Assembly: GCF_022095675.1 (NCBI RefSeq)
Contig: NZ_JAHYSG010000132.1
Span: forward strand, 1-32,361
DNA: 32,361 nt
Source of the DNA: Dactylosporangium sp. AC04546
GTDB taxonomy: Bacteria > Actinomycetota > Actinomycetes > Mycobacteriales > Micromonosporaceae
Direction: 5' to 3'
Position 1 is the first letter of the stretch; each line of letters begins with the position of its first letter. Made by a program: the position numbers and the translations under genes. The notes under the pieces were generated by a model. The model had not been told where the DNA came from and ran no database searches. It saw only the letters and a program-made list of their open reading frames with translations. This document shows, piece by piece, positions 24,577-32,181 of this stretch.

Positions 24577-24932
24577 TGCCGAGCATCGGCGGGCAGCCAA
24601 GCCCACGCCGCCTCCCACCCTTCGCCTCGGCGCCACCAGCCCCCGACCTGGCCCATGATCGTGGGAAGAATCTGGCTGCCATGACAGCCAGATGTTTCCC
24701 TTGATCATGGAGGCGGCGAGTCGCGGTCCGTCATGCGCTGAGACGTTGGTCGATCCACCCGTTTCACGAGGCGGCCGGCCTCAACCGACCGCGTCGAACT
24801 TGCCGAGCATCGGCGGGCAGCCGAGCCCGCGCCACTGCCCACCCTTCGACTCGGCGCCACCCGCCCCGGCCTGGCCATGATCAATGGAGAGATCCGGTTG
24901 CCATGACAGCCAAATCTCTCCATTGATCATGG
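24577..24932. repeat. Two tandem copies of a palindrome-ended intergenic element
   Basis: The 638-nt gap between the MarR and GNAT genes holds no convincing gene. TGCCGAGCATCGGCGGGCAG starts a repeat at 24577 and again at 24801. Each copy runs about 75 nt and ends in a 58-bp hairpin (24653-24710 and 24875-24932) with the same 6-nt loop CCATGA. Hairpin 1 has CCATGATC / GATCATGG ends and an inner TCTGGCTG / CAGCCAGA stem. Hairpin 2 has a perfect 19-bp outer stem beginning CCATGATCAATGGAGAGAT. The two differ in the stem with compensating changes on both arms. Some similarity continues upstream and downstream of each copy. No coding content or transposase. It resembles REP- or MITE-like elements. 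Confidence 0.85.
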
Positions 24933-25072
24933 GCCGAGCGAGGGCGCTGCCTGGGGTGCGGTGAGACGTGCACGAGCGGTGTCTGGCGGGGCGACGGTCG
25001 TCACTTGTACGGGCCCGAGTCCCTCGAAAAATCTACGGAAATGTGTGGGTACGGGGAGTAGGTTGCCTCAGC

Positions 25073-25822
25073 GTGGATGAGACGGCGGTGCTCGCGGAGT
25101 TTGATCGGCAGGTGCGGCAGCAGCCGCAGGCGGACGGGGTCGTGGAGCGTGAGCCCGGCATCGTGCGGGTCGTGTCGGCGCCTGACGGGTGGACCGGGAT
25201 CTCGTGGGCCGACCTTGACGGGCTCGACGCCGACGCTGTCATCGCGGCGCAGGTCGCGCGGTTCGCCGGGCAGGCCTGGGAGTGGAAGTACTACTCGCAC
25301 GACCGGCCCGCCGATCTGCCCGCGCGGCTCGTTGCGGCCGGGTTTGAGGCCGGGCCGGTCGAAGGGCTGCTGGTGGCCGAGATCGCCGAACTGCCCCTCG
25401 ACGTCGAGCTGCCCGACGGGGTGCGGCTGGTGCCCGTCGTCGATGCCGCGTCGGCCGAGTTGCTGGTTCGGGTGCACGACGAGGTGTTCGGCGGGGATCA
25501 CTCGCGGATCGGGGTCGAGGTGCTGCGGCGGCCGGACACCGTGCGAGCGGTCGTGGCCATGCACGGGGAGCGGGCCGTCTGCGGGGGGCGGGTCGAGTTT
25601 CATCCGGGGACCGGGTTCGCCTCCATCTGGGGTGGCGGAACCGTGCGCGAGTGGCGGGGGCGCGGGATCTTCCGGGCGCTCGTGGCGTACCGGGCCGGGC
25701 TCGCGCACGCCGCCGGGTACCGGTACCTCCAGCTCGACGCCTCCGCGGACAGCCGGCCCATCCTGCGGCGGCTCGGGTTCGCGCAGCTGGCCACCACCAC
25801 GCCGTACGTGCTCACCGGTTGA
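25073..25822 (+). CDS. GNAT family N-acetyltransferase
   Basis: 249 residues from GTG 25073 (VDETAVLAEFDRQV); the frame is open to 24968 but that part is low quality. The N-terminal half (about 130 residues) is a degenerate GNAT-like or accessory domain with the WKYYSHDRPADLPARLVAAGFEAG motif. The C-terminal half is a full GNAT: LVRVHDEVFGG, then CGGRVEFHPGTGFASIWGGGTVREWRGRGIFRALVAYRAGLAHAAGY with the acetyl-CoA loop REWRGRGI, and LQLDASADSRPILRRLGF. Two-domain GNATs of this size are common in actinobacteria. The substrate is unknown. GGGGAG lies ~16 nt upstream, a little far for the start. Confidence 0.85.
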   Translation: MDETAVLAEFDRQVRQQPQADGVVEREPGIVRVVSAPDGWTGISWADLDGLDADAVIAAQVARFAGQAWEWKYYSHDRPADLPARLVAAGFEAGPVEGLLVAEIAELPLDVELPDGVRLVPVVDAASAELLVRVHDEVFGGDHSRIGVEVLRRPDTVRAVVAMHGERAVCGGRVEFHPGTGFASIWGGGTVREWRGRGIFRALVAYRAGLAHAAGYRYLQLDASADSRPILRRLGFAQLATTTPYVLTG

Positions 25823-25985
25823 GCAGGCGGGTCAGGCCCGCCACCGCCGCCGTCGTCAGGACCCAGCCCATGATGACCAGCGCGGCGGCCACGTACTGGG
25901 CCGCGCCCGACGGGCGCCGCGCCGTGTCGTGGCCCAGGTTGATGATCGGGAGCGGTCTCGGTGCCCGCGCGGAATCCGGCTCAGC
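25812..25985 (-). pseudogene. Small single-pass membrane protein gene with a damaged start
   Basis: Reading leftwards, 57 codons before a TGA at 25812 encode an acidic/basic N-terminus (EPDSARAPRPLPIINLGHDTA) and one clear transmembrane helix (AAQYVAAALVIMGWVLTTAA) then AGLTRLLNR. Third positions are almost all G/C, as in real genes here. The frame has no in-frame start before residue ~25: the nearest upstream stop precedes only non-start codons. GTG at 25987-25985 is out of frame by one base; a single lost base just after it (GTG-nCT-GAG) would restore the start. So this is either a recently broken gene or a sequence error. Family not recognised. Its end overlaps the GNAT gene by 11 nt, and it follows the methyltransferase stop. 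Confidence 0.4.
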
Positions 25986-25989
25986 ACTG

Positions 25990-26700
25990 TTACGCGGCGC
26001 GGGCCGGGCCGCGCGTGTAGTGGGAGTTCACCGCCGGCTGGCCGGTGTAGTTCGGGCCGGCGTCCGGGTCGGCGCCCAGATACTGGTACGGCAGCGCCAA
26101 GTCCGCGCGGTCGTCGCGGCCGATCCGCCGGCGGCGGCCGTCGTAGCTGAAGCCCGCCTCGCGCAGGTCCGACACCAGGCGGCGGCCGGCCGGGGTCCCG
26201 CCCGACAGGCGGATGCTCGCCAGGTCGAGGTCGGCGACGAAGCGCCCGCCGGGGGTCAGCCACGCCGAGGCCCGCTCCAGCACGGCCAGCTTGTCGCCGA
26301 CATAGTGCAGGCCGTGGACGCTGGTGATCAGGTCGTACCGCCGGGCCGGCTGCCACGACGTCGCCGACGCCGTCGTCAGGCGCAGCCACGGGACGGCCGG
26401 GGCGGGATCGTACGCGTCCACCAGGTCCACGCCCTCGATGAGCACCCGCTCGGCCAGGCCCGCCTCGGCCAGCCGGCCGGCCGCCTCGATGACGGCGCGG
26501 CCGGTGCCGCAGCAGAGGTCCAGCCAGGCGACCGTCTCCGGGGAGCCGGTCACCCGCAGCAGGCCGGTGAGCACGTCGACCGGGTCGAAGCCCAGCTCAC
26601 GGGCATAGCTGTTGACGCCCGCCAGCTGTCGTTCGCGGTTCATCGCCGAGTTTGCCACCACCGCCGAACCGGCGAGCGTGTCGTCGTCGAGCAGAGGCAC
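25990..26700 (-). CDS. Class I SAM-dependent methyltransferase
   Basis: 236 residues from GTG 26700 (a later ATG gives MNRERQLAG). SAM-binding motif I is VAWLDLCCGTGRAVIEAA (residues 58-73), with the acidic post-motif LIEGVDLVDAYDP, motif near YDLITSVHGLHYVGD, and AWLTPGGRFVADLDLASI. These define a Rossmann methyltransferase; the target (small molecule or other) cannot be told. The N-terminus MPLLDDDTLAGSAVVANSAM is typical of small-molecule methyltransferases with an N-terminal helix region. The C-terminus is Arg/Pro/Gly-rich. It is on the same strand as, and 44 nt downstream of, the secreted repeat protein gene, so it may share that transcript. Confidence 0.85.
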   Translation of the reverse strand: MPLLDDDTLAGSAVVANSAMNRERQLAGVNSYARELGFDPVDVLTGLLRVTGSPETVAWLDLCCGTGRAVIEAAGRLAEAGLAERVLIEGVDLVDAYDPAPAVPWLRLTTASATSWQPARRYDLITSVHGLHYVGDKLAVLERASAWLTPGGRFVADLDLASIRLSGGTPAGRRLVSDLREAGFSYDGRRRRIGRDDRADLALPYQYLGADPDAGPNYTGQPAVNSHYTRGPARAA

Positions 26701-26744
26701 CGCACCATGATCGCAGCTCGCCCCTGCCCTGCCAACGACGAGTT

Positions 26745-27122
26745 TCAGTGCCGGCCGCTGCCGCCGTGGTCATCGCTGCCGTGGCCCCCGTGGCCGTCAC
26801 GGTCGCCGCCGTGATCGTCGTTCACATCGTGGGACGGGCCGTCGTCGGCGCCGTGGCCACCGCGGTCACCGCCGTGGTCGTCGAACGTCGCCGACGGGGA
26901 GCCGGACCACGACGGCGAGTCGGACGGTGACGGCGAATCCGACGGCGAGGGCGAGTCGGACGGCGACGGCGAGCCCGCCGGGGACGGACTGTCCGAAGTG
27001 GACACCGATACCACCGGCGACGGGTTGTCGTCGCGGCGGTCCGGGCCGCTCGCCGCCAGTGCCGTCCCGCCGATCGCCAGCCCCGCCACGACCGTCGCAC
27101 CCATGATGACAATCTTGCGCAT
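26745..27122 (-). CDS. Secreted acidic Asp/His/Gly-rich repeat protein
   Basis: 125 residues from ATG 27122 with CAGGAGGTG upstream. A Sec signal peptide is clear: RK, then the hydrophobic core IVIMGATVVAGLAIGGTALA, with likely cleavage after ALA-A at about 24. The mature part has a Ser/Pro-rich linker of SPSPSD repeats (about 48-75) and then a tail made of D-D-H-G-G-D-R-G/D-G-H-G repeats. The Asp/His/Gly tail could bind divalent metals (Ca, Ni, Zn, Cu), which is inference. No family recognised. It is 81 nt downstream of the sensor kinase gene on the same strand; the kinase stop region (27190-27206) may include its promoter. Confidence 0.75.
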   Translation of the reverse strand: MRKIVIMGATVVAGLAIGGTALAASGPDRRDDNPSPVVSVSTSDSPSPAGSPSPSDSPSPSDSPSPSDSPSWSGSPSATFDDHGGDRGGHGADDGPSHDVNDDHGGDRDGHGGHGSDDHGGSGRH

Positions 27123-27203
27123 TGCCCGTACACCTCCTGGTCGAAAGCAACCTTCCGACCTGAACGATGCCGGGGCGCCGGCTAGGGAGGTCCTGTCGCA
27201 AGC

Positions 27204-28445
27204 CTAAGAATCGGTTAACGCCACCGTGACCCGCGCGCCGCCGCCGGGCGATCGGCCGATGGTGAGCGATCCGCCGGCGGATTCAGCGGTACTGCGGGCG
27301 ATGTCCAGGCCGAGCCCGGTGGACCCGGCGCCGCTCACTCCGCGGCCGCCGGCCGCCGCCGGGAAGCCCGGGCCCTCGTCGTCGACGACGAGCACCGCCC
27401 CGCGCTCCGCCCGCTTGAGCGTCACCGCGAACCCGGCGCCCTCGTCGGTGTGCGCGAAGACGTTGCCCAGCAACGCGTCGACGGTCGCCGCGAGGTCCCC
27501 GGCGGCCACCGCGACCGGCAGCGGCCCCGAGTCGGCGGCGAACGCGACCGAGCGCCCCTGGTCCTCGGCGAGCACGGTCCAGAACGCGACCCGCTCGGCG
27601 ACGACCGCCGCCGCGTCGCACGACGGCGCGGACCGCTCGCGGCGGGCGTCCTCGATGACGGCGGTCACGGCCCGGTCGAGCGCGGCGACGTGGCCCAGCA
27701 TTCGCTCGGCGTCAGCCGGGTCGCGCAGCCCCTCGGCGTCGAGGCGCAGCGCGGTCATCGGGGTGCGCATGCGGTGCGACAGGTCGGCGACCCGCTCGCG
27801 CTCCTGCCGGAGCAGGTCGCGGATCCGCCCGGCGAGCTGGTTGAGCGCGGCGGCCACGGCCCGGACCTCGGGCGGGCCGGCGGCCGCCGCCCGCCGGTCG
27901 AGGTCGCCGCCGGCGAGCCCGTCGGAGACCTCGGCGAGGGTGCGGATCGGCCGCACGACCATCACCGCGAGCCGGTCGGCGACGGCCAGCCCGAGCACCA
28001 GCAGGCCCACGCCGACCAGCGCGAGGATCAGCCAGGACCGGGCGACGCCGCGGCGCAGGTCCCGCTCGGGGACGAAGGCGCGGACGACGGCGGTACCGCC
28101 GGGGAGGCCCTGCACGGCGACGATGATCTCGCGCCCGCCGTCGTGGGCGACCTTGAAGCTGCCACGCTTCGGCGCCAGCCGCACGGCCGGCGTGACCGGC
28201 GCGCCGGCGCCGACCGTGCTCCCGTCGGGCAGGTACACGGTGACGCGCGCCTGCTCGGCCGCGAGCCGCAGCGACTGCGGGTCGGCCGTGGCGACGATCG
28301 CCGCCACGGACTGCGCCTGGTTGGTCGCGGTCGTCACGGCGCGGTCCTCGGCGACGTCCCGCAGGAGCAGCGCCAGGGGTACCAGGAAGGCGACGAGCAC
28401 GACCGTCATCGTCGCCGCGACGAGCAGGGCGAGCCGCCACCTCAC
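27204..28445 (-). CDS. Sensor histidine kinase, OmpR-class partner
   Basis: 413 residues from GTG 28445, overlapping the response regulator stop by 4 nt. TM1 is at 4-28 and TM2 at about 137-157, enclosing an extracellular sensor of about 105 residues (with a PDGSTVGAGAPVTPAVRL segment resembling a small PAS-like/dCache fragment). A HAMP follows at 158-212 (VVRPIRTLAEVSDGLAGGDL), then the phosphoacceptor DLSHRMRTPMTALRLDAEGL (His224), N-box DALLGNVFAHTDEG, DDEGPGFP and GSTGLGLDIARSTAESAGG. The SHRMRTP variant of the H box is common in actinobacterial kinases. The signal is unknown. It forms an operon with the response regulator. Confidence 0.93.
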   Translation of the reverse strand: MRWRLALLVAATMTVVLVAFLVPLALLLRDVAEDRAVTTATNQAQSVAAIVATADPQSLRLAAEQARVTVYLPDGSTVGAGAPVTPAVRLAPKRGSFKVAHDGGREIIVAVQGLPGGTAVVRAFVPERDLRRGVARSWLILALVGVGLLVLGLAVADRLAVMVVRPIRTLAEVSDGLAGGDLDRRAAAAGPPEVRAVAAALNQLAGRIRDLLRQERERVADLSHRMRTPMTALRLDAEGLRDPADAERMLGHVAALDRAVTAVIEDARRERSAPSCDAAAVVAERVAFWTVLAEDQGRSVAFAADSGPLPVAVAAGDLAATVDALLGNVFAHTDEGAGFAVTLKRAERGAVLVVDDEGPGFPAAAGGRGVSGAGSTGLGLDIARSTAESAGGSLTIGRSPGGGARVTVALTDS

Positions 28446-29128
28446 GGCGCGAGCCCGAACTTGACGCCCACCCGGCGCACGGTGTGCAGCCGGCGGGGCT
28501 CCTGCGCGGTCTCGCCGAGCTTGCGGCGCAGCCAGGAGAGGTGGACGTCGACGGTCTTGTCGGCGGCCGTGTACGGCACCTGCCACACCTCGGTGAGCAG
28601 CTCGCGCTTGCTGACCACCGCGCCGGGGCGGGCGGCGAGGTAGTGCAGCAGGTCGAACTCGCGCGGGGTCAGGTCGAGCGTCGCACCGTCGAGCGTCGCG
28701 GTGCGCCCGCGCGGGTCGATGCGCACGCCGTCGGCCTCGATCACCGGGTCCGGCCGTTCGGCGGTGGCCGCACCCCGGCGGAGCACGGCACGGATGCGGG
28801 CGTCGATCTGCTCGGCCCCGTACGGTTTCACGACGTAGTCGTCGGCGCCGGCGTCGAGCGCCCGGACCATCTCACCCTCGGTGCGGCGGGCGGTCACGAC
28901 GATGATGGGCACCGCGCTGACCGCCCGGAGCATCCGGAGGACCTCCCGGCCATCGAGGTCGGGCAGGCCGAGATCCAGCAGTACCACATCCGGCGCCTCC
29001 GCCACCGCGAGCTTCAGCCCGTCCATGGCCGTGCCGGCAGCGGCCACGACATGGCCCCGCTCGGTGAGCGCCCGCACGATCCCGGTGCGGATCGTCCCGT
29101 CGTCCTCCACGATCAGCACCTTCGCCAT
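28442..29128 (-). CDS. Response regulator, OmpR/PhoB family
   Basis: 228 residues from ATG 29128. Receiver domain: IVEDDGTIRTG, phosphoacceptor Asp52 in VVLLDLGLPDLDG, VTARRTEGE and VKPYGAEQIDARI (Lys near 102). Linker of about 15 residues, then a winged-helix output domain with LDLTPREFDLLHYLAARPGAVVSKRELL and a recognition helix region VDVHLSWLRRKLGE, ending VRRVGVKFGL. It will bind direct repeats once phosphorylated by the coupled kinase. Candidate regulon: its own operon and the secreted acidic protein gene downstream of the kinase. Confidence 0.94.
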   Translation of the reverse strand: MAKVLIVEDDGTIRTGIVRALTERGHVVAAAGTAMDGLKLAVAEAPDVVLLDLGLPDLDGREVLRMLRAVSAVPIIVVTARRTEGEMVRALDAGADDYVVKPYGAEQIDARIRAVLRRGAATAERPDPVIEADGVRIDPRGRTATLDGATLDLTPREFDLLHYLAARPGAVVSKRELLTEVWQVPYTAADKTVDVHLSWLRRKLGETAQEPRRLHTVRRVGVKFGLAP

Positions 29129-29425
29129 ATCGAGAGGATAAGCCTCACCGACAACGGTTTCCGCAGCCTAGGCACCGTCTGAGAACCGCTTGCGATCTGG
29201 CCCGCGCGTCAGGGTGCTGTGCGGTTGCACCTCGCCGCTACGGTGCTGCCCGTGACCCGCCGCCCGTTCCGCCTGCCGTTCTCGCCCCACCTGGTGACCG
29301 CCCTCGCCGCTGAGCAGCGGCGACCGGCGACGGCGCCTCCCGGTCGCCCCGTCCGTCGCGCCGTGCTCGGCGGCCAGCTGCTCGTCCGCCACGGTGGCCG
29401 GTGACGCTGACCCGCTCTCACGTCG
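29129..29425. other. Gap upstream of the two-component operon
   Basis: 297 nt holding the promoter of the response regulator operon, read leftwards, with no strongly recognisable boxes. A possible small plus-strand ORF from GTG 29252 to the stop at 29404 (50 residues, beginning VTRRPFRLPFSPHLV) has high G/C third positions but is Arg/Pro-rich and matches no family I know. I do not call it a gene with confidence. Confidence 0.4.
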
Positions 29426-29635
29426 TCACGCGTCGACAGTCAGCACGGGCCGGTGGCCGACGCCCTCGGTGTCCCACACCTTCAGCTGCTGGTTGGGCAG
29501 CAGATGCGGCACGAGCCGGTCGGCGATGTCCTGGGCCCGGTCCGCGTCCTCGATGTCACGCCACGGCGGGTCGAGCGGCACGTGCTGGCCGGGAATGAGC
29601 CGGCTCGGCTCGAACACCTCCCACGAGAACCTCAT
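29426..29635 (-). CDS. Conserved-looking small hypothetical protein
   Basis: 69 residues from ATG 29635, starting MRFSWEVFEPSRLIPGQH. The frame has good codon structure and contains PLDPPWRDIEDADRAQDIADRL and PNQQLKVWDTEGVGH; the small size and mixed hydrophilic composition suggest a soluble cytosolic protein with one or two helices. No family recognised. It is on the same strand as the endonuclease/phosphatase gene, 103 nt downstream of its stop, so it may be the second gene of that transcript. Confidence 0.6.
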   Translation of the reverse strand: MRFSWEVFEPSRLIPGQHVPLDPPWRDIEDADRAQDIADRLVPHLLPNQQLKVWDTEGVGHRPVLTVDA

Positions 29636-29738
29636 GCTTCCGATCCTGCCGCATCAGCGACGAGCCGGTGGCCGGTCGACCTCGGCACGAGCCGCTCCAG
29701 CGAGATCGTCGTCACGGGCGCCGACAGTTCCGAGCGGG

Positions 29739-30755
29739 TCAGCCGCCGGCCTTCGGGAGCACCACTTCGGCGAACACGGCTCTGTGGTCGCTCCCCGCGA
29801 CGCGATGGACCACGACCTTCCGTACCCCGACGCGCTCATCGGCGAGGATGTGGTCGAGCGTCACGCTCGGGTAGTACCACCGGTTGTCGTACGGCCACGA
29901 CGCGGAGAGCCCGGCACCGGCGAGGTCGGCGGCGTCGTGGTACCCCTTCGCCAGCACCCGGCGGAACGCCTTGTGGTCGAGGGTCGAGTTGAAGTCGCCC
30001 ATGAGCAGGTTGACCGGCCCGGTTGGGGTCGCCGCCGGCTGCGCCGCGAGATCGGCCAGCCAACAGGCGTCCGACGCGCGGCCCATCGGGGCGCACGGGT
30101 GCGCCGACTCGACGTACACCTCCGGGGCGCCCGGCACCTGGACTCGGGCGTGCGCCTGCATGAAGCCGCCGGGGAGCTGCCGGTATCCCTTGTCCGCGAG
30201 CGGGAAGCGGCTGTAGACGGCCGAGCCGCCCCCTCCGGCCCGCGGATAGGTGACCGCGTCGGGCAGTGTCTCCTCCAGCCCGGCCGCGCGCAGTGCGGTG
30301 CGCCCTTCCTCGGTGTACTCCTGGACGGCGAGCAGGTCGACGGCGCCGTCGCGGACCAGGCGCACGATCTGGTCGGGGTCGGCCTGGCCGTAGAGCGTGT
30401 TGACGGTCATCACCCGCAGCGTCGGCCCGGCCGGAACCCCGGCGTCGCTGTCGGCGATCCAGCGCGGCAGGACGCACGCGGCGAACGCGACCGCCACCAC
30501 CGCCGCCGCGACCGCCGGCCAGATCCGTTTCGTGAGCACCGCGAGCGCCAGCGGCACCAACGAGACCACCGCGACATACGGGGTGAAGGCGATGAGCTGG
30601 ATGGTCGGGTAGCCGCGCTCCAGGCCGAACACCCGCGCCGCCGCCCACACCGCGAACGGCGCGATGAGCAGCCACAGCAGCACGGTCAGCCACCGGCGCC
30701 GCCGGGGGGCCGCGGCAGGCGACGCGTGCGGCAGGGATTCCTCGGTACTGATCAC
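29739..30755 (-). CDS. Endonuclease/exonuclease/phosphatase-family protein, membrane-anchored
   Basis: 338 residues from GTG 30755 (VISTEESL, after GGCGGG); ATG 30806 adds 17 residues and lies in the divergent promoter. Three transmembrane helices (about residues 25-45, 54-78, 80-100) put the C-terminal domain outside. That domain has the EEP signature: LRVMTVNTLYG (Asn), VDLLAVQEYTEEG (metal-binding Glu), VYSRFPLADKG, LLMGDFNSTLDHKAFRR (Asp/Asn), DHILAD and VHRVAGSDHRAVFAEV (catalytic Asp-His). The reaction, hydrolysis of a phosphodiester or phosphoester, is certain only in type: DNA, a lipid phosphate or a nucleotide are all possible. It is divergent from the next gene. Confidence 0.87.
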   Translation of the reverse strand: MISTEESLPHASPAAAPRRRRWLTVLLWLLIAPFAVWAAARVFGLERGYPTIQLIAFTPYVAVVSLVPLALAVLTKRIWPAVAAAVVAVAFAACVLPRWIADSDAGVPAGPTLRVMTVNTLYGQADPDQIVRLVRDGAVDLLAVQEYTEEGRTALRAAGLEETLPDAVTYPRAGGGGSAVYSRFPLADKGYRQLPGGFMQAHARVQVPGAPEVYVESAHPCAPMGRASDACWLADLAAQPAATPTGPVNLLMGDFNSTLDHKAFRRVLAKGYHDAADLAGAGLSASWPYDNRWYYPSVTLDHILADERVGVRKVVVHRVAGSDHRAVFAEVVLPKAGG

Positions 30756-30837
30756 CCCGCCAACGGTATGGGGATGGGCATAGCCGCTTATCGACGGGTT
30801 AACCATCCCTTAGCGAACCACGGTGGATAGTGGGCGC

Positions 30838-31332
30838 ATGGGACGACGGTGGCTGTTCGCCGGGCTGGCGTGGCTGGTGACGGCGGCGCTCACGACGGCG
30901 GTGGCGATCGGTGCGGTGAACTCGCTGCGCCGTGGCATCTTCGGGCCGGCGGACGTGCCGCTGAGCGAGGCCGAGGTGGAGGCCGAACTGTCGCCGTCCG
31001 CGCCGGCGTCGGAGCCGTCCGCGCCCGCGTCGGAGTCGGCCGCGCCGGTTTCCGCGTCCCCGGCCCCGCCGTCGAGTGCCGTGCCCTCCGGTGGCGCGCC
31101 CAAGGCCCTGCCCACCGACGGCGGGACCATCGTCGCCGTGTGCGACGCCGGCGGCCAGGTGCGGCTGCTGTCCTGGACGCCGCACACCGGCTGGGAGGCC
31201 GACCACGTCGTGGCCGGGCCGGCGCCGGCCGCGTCGCTGCGGTTCAAGGCCCGCTCGGGCGGCGGCGACGTACGGGCCCGGATCACCTGCGCCGGCGACC
31301 AGCCCAGCCTCACGGTCACCGGGGACGACTGA
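30838..31332 (+). CDS. Membrane-anchored hypothetical protein with Ser/Pro-rich linker
   Basis: 164 residues from ATG 30838; GTG 30823 would add five. An N-terminal transmembrane helix (about 6-28, LFAGLAWLVTAALTTAVAIGAV) is followed by about 60 residues of Ser/Pro/Ala-rich linker (PSAPASEPSAPASESAAP), then a compact beta-rich domain of about 70 residues: GGTIVAVCDAGGQVRLLSWTP, then ASLRFKARSG and VRARITCAGDQPSLTVTG. Two Cys in the domain could pair. The layout, a single anchor with an outer domain, suggests a cell-envelope protein. Family not recognised. It is divergent from the EEP gene (82-nt gap). Confidence 0.8.
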   Translation: MGRRWLFAGLAWLVTAALTTAVAIGAVNSLRRGIFGPADVPLSEAEVEAELSPSAPASEPSAPASESAAPVSASPAPPSSAVPSGGAPKALPTDGGTIVAVCDAGGQVRLLSWTPHTGWEADHVVAGPAPAASLRFKARSGGGDVRARITCAGDQPSLTVTGDD

Positions 31333-31359
31333 GCGCCGGTCGGCACGGGCCCCCGGCGC
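31333..31359. terminator. Weak GC-rich stem in the convergent gap
   Basis: GCGCCGG (31333-31339) and CCGGCGC (31353-31359) form a 7-bp inverted repeat with a 13-nt loop, in the 49-nt gap between two convergent genes. Without a T run and with only seven pairs in a GC-rich background, a terminator role is a guess. Confidence 0.3.
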
Positions 31360-31381
31360 CGCGGAGTGGGCGCCGGTGGTG

Positions 31382-32107
31382 TTACGCGACGCCGAGCTGC
31401 TGCGCTGAGCCGGCCCGGGCCACGGCGGCCGTCGCGAACGCCCTGATCACCGGGTGGCAGCGGGTGCCGTCGCCGGCCAGCTCGGGCTGGAACAGCGTGC
31501 CGACCAGGAACGGGTGGCCGTCCAGCTCGGCGACGCGGACCTCCCCTGCGTCGTCGTGGCCGGTGAAGCGCAGGCCGTGCGCGGACAGCTGCGGTAGGTA
31601 GGCGTGGTCCAGGCCGTAGCCGCAGTGGTACCGCTCGACCGAGCGCTCCACGCCGAAGATCCGCTCGGCCAGCGAGCCCGGCGTCAGGCGCACCGCGCCC
31701 TCGTGGCCGACCAGCGAGCACGCCAGGGCGACGATGAGCGGGCTGGCGCCGTCCGGGTCGGACTCGGCGTGGGTGGCCCCGGCCAGGCCGCAGACGTCGC
31801 GGGCGAACTCCAGCAGCAGATGCTGGAAGCCGCCGCAGGTGCCGAGGAACGCGACGCCCTCCTCGCGCGCCACGCGCACGGCGTGCAGGGCGCCGGCCTC
31901 GCTGCGGTACGGGCTGCCGGGCAGCAGCCAGACGCCGTCGAACCGGGCCAGGTCGGTCGCCTCGGCCTCCTCCGTGGCGACCCAGTACGCGTCGAGCGCC
32001 AGGCCGTGCTGCTCGCGGAGCACGTCGATGAGGCCGGGGATGCGGGTGTGGGAGCGCACGTGCGGGGAGCGGTCACCGACGAGGGCCACGCGGGCGGTTC
32101 GAGTCAT
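31382..32107 (-). CDS. CTP synthase C-terminal-like glutamine amidotransferase homologue
   Basis: 241 residues from ATG 32107. Class I glutamine amidotransferase fold: GVWLLPGSPYRSEAGAL (oxyanion region), the nucleophile elbow FLGTCGGFQHLLLEFARD (Cys91), and a C-terminal GTLFQPELAGDG. In true GATase domains the last motif is FHPE with the catalytic His; here the His is Gln, so glutaminase activity is doubtful. I recall a family of stand-alone CTP-synthase C-terminal-related proteins in which the nucleophile is Cys or selenocysteine and which carry this change; the naming is from memory. No synthetase domain is fused. It is divergent from a LysR gene, a possible regulator. Confidence 0.78.
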   Translation of the reverse strand: MTRTARVALVGDRSPHVRSHTRIPGLIDVLREQHGLALDAYWVATEEAEATDLARFDGVWLLPGSPYRSEAGALHAVRVAREEGVAFLGTCGGFQHLLLEFARDVCGLAGATHAESDPDGASPLIVALACSLVGHEGAVRLTPGSLAERIFGVERSVERYHCGYGLDHAYLPQLSAHGLRFTGHDDAGEVRVAELDGHPFLVGTLFQPELAGDGTRCHPVIRAFATAAVARAGSAQQLGVA

Positions 32108-32133
32108 GTTCGCAGCCTGCCCGGCCTGCGCGC

Positions 32134-32178
32134 ATCAGTCCAACGAACATTCGTGGTGATCCGATAAGCAATACTGAT
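32134..32178. promoter_or_regulatory. Inverted repeats in the LysR divergent gap
   Basis: In the 74-nt gap between the amidotransferase-like gene and the LysR gene, ATCAGT (32134-32139) pairs with ACTGAT (32173-32178), and CGAACATTCG (32144-32153) has 4-bp arms. LysR regulators usually bind such sites and repress their own gene while controlling the neighbour. Confidence 0.4.
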
Positions 32179-32181
32179 GTC

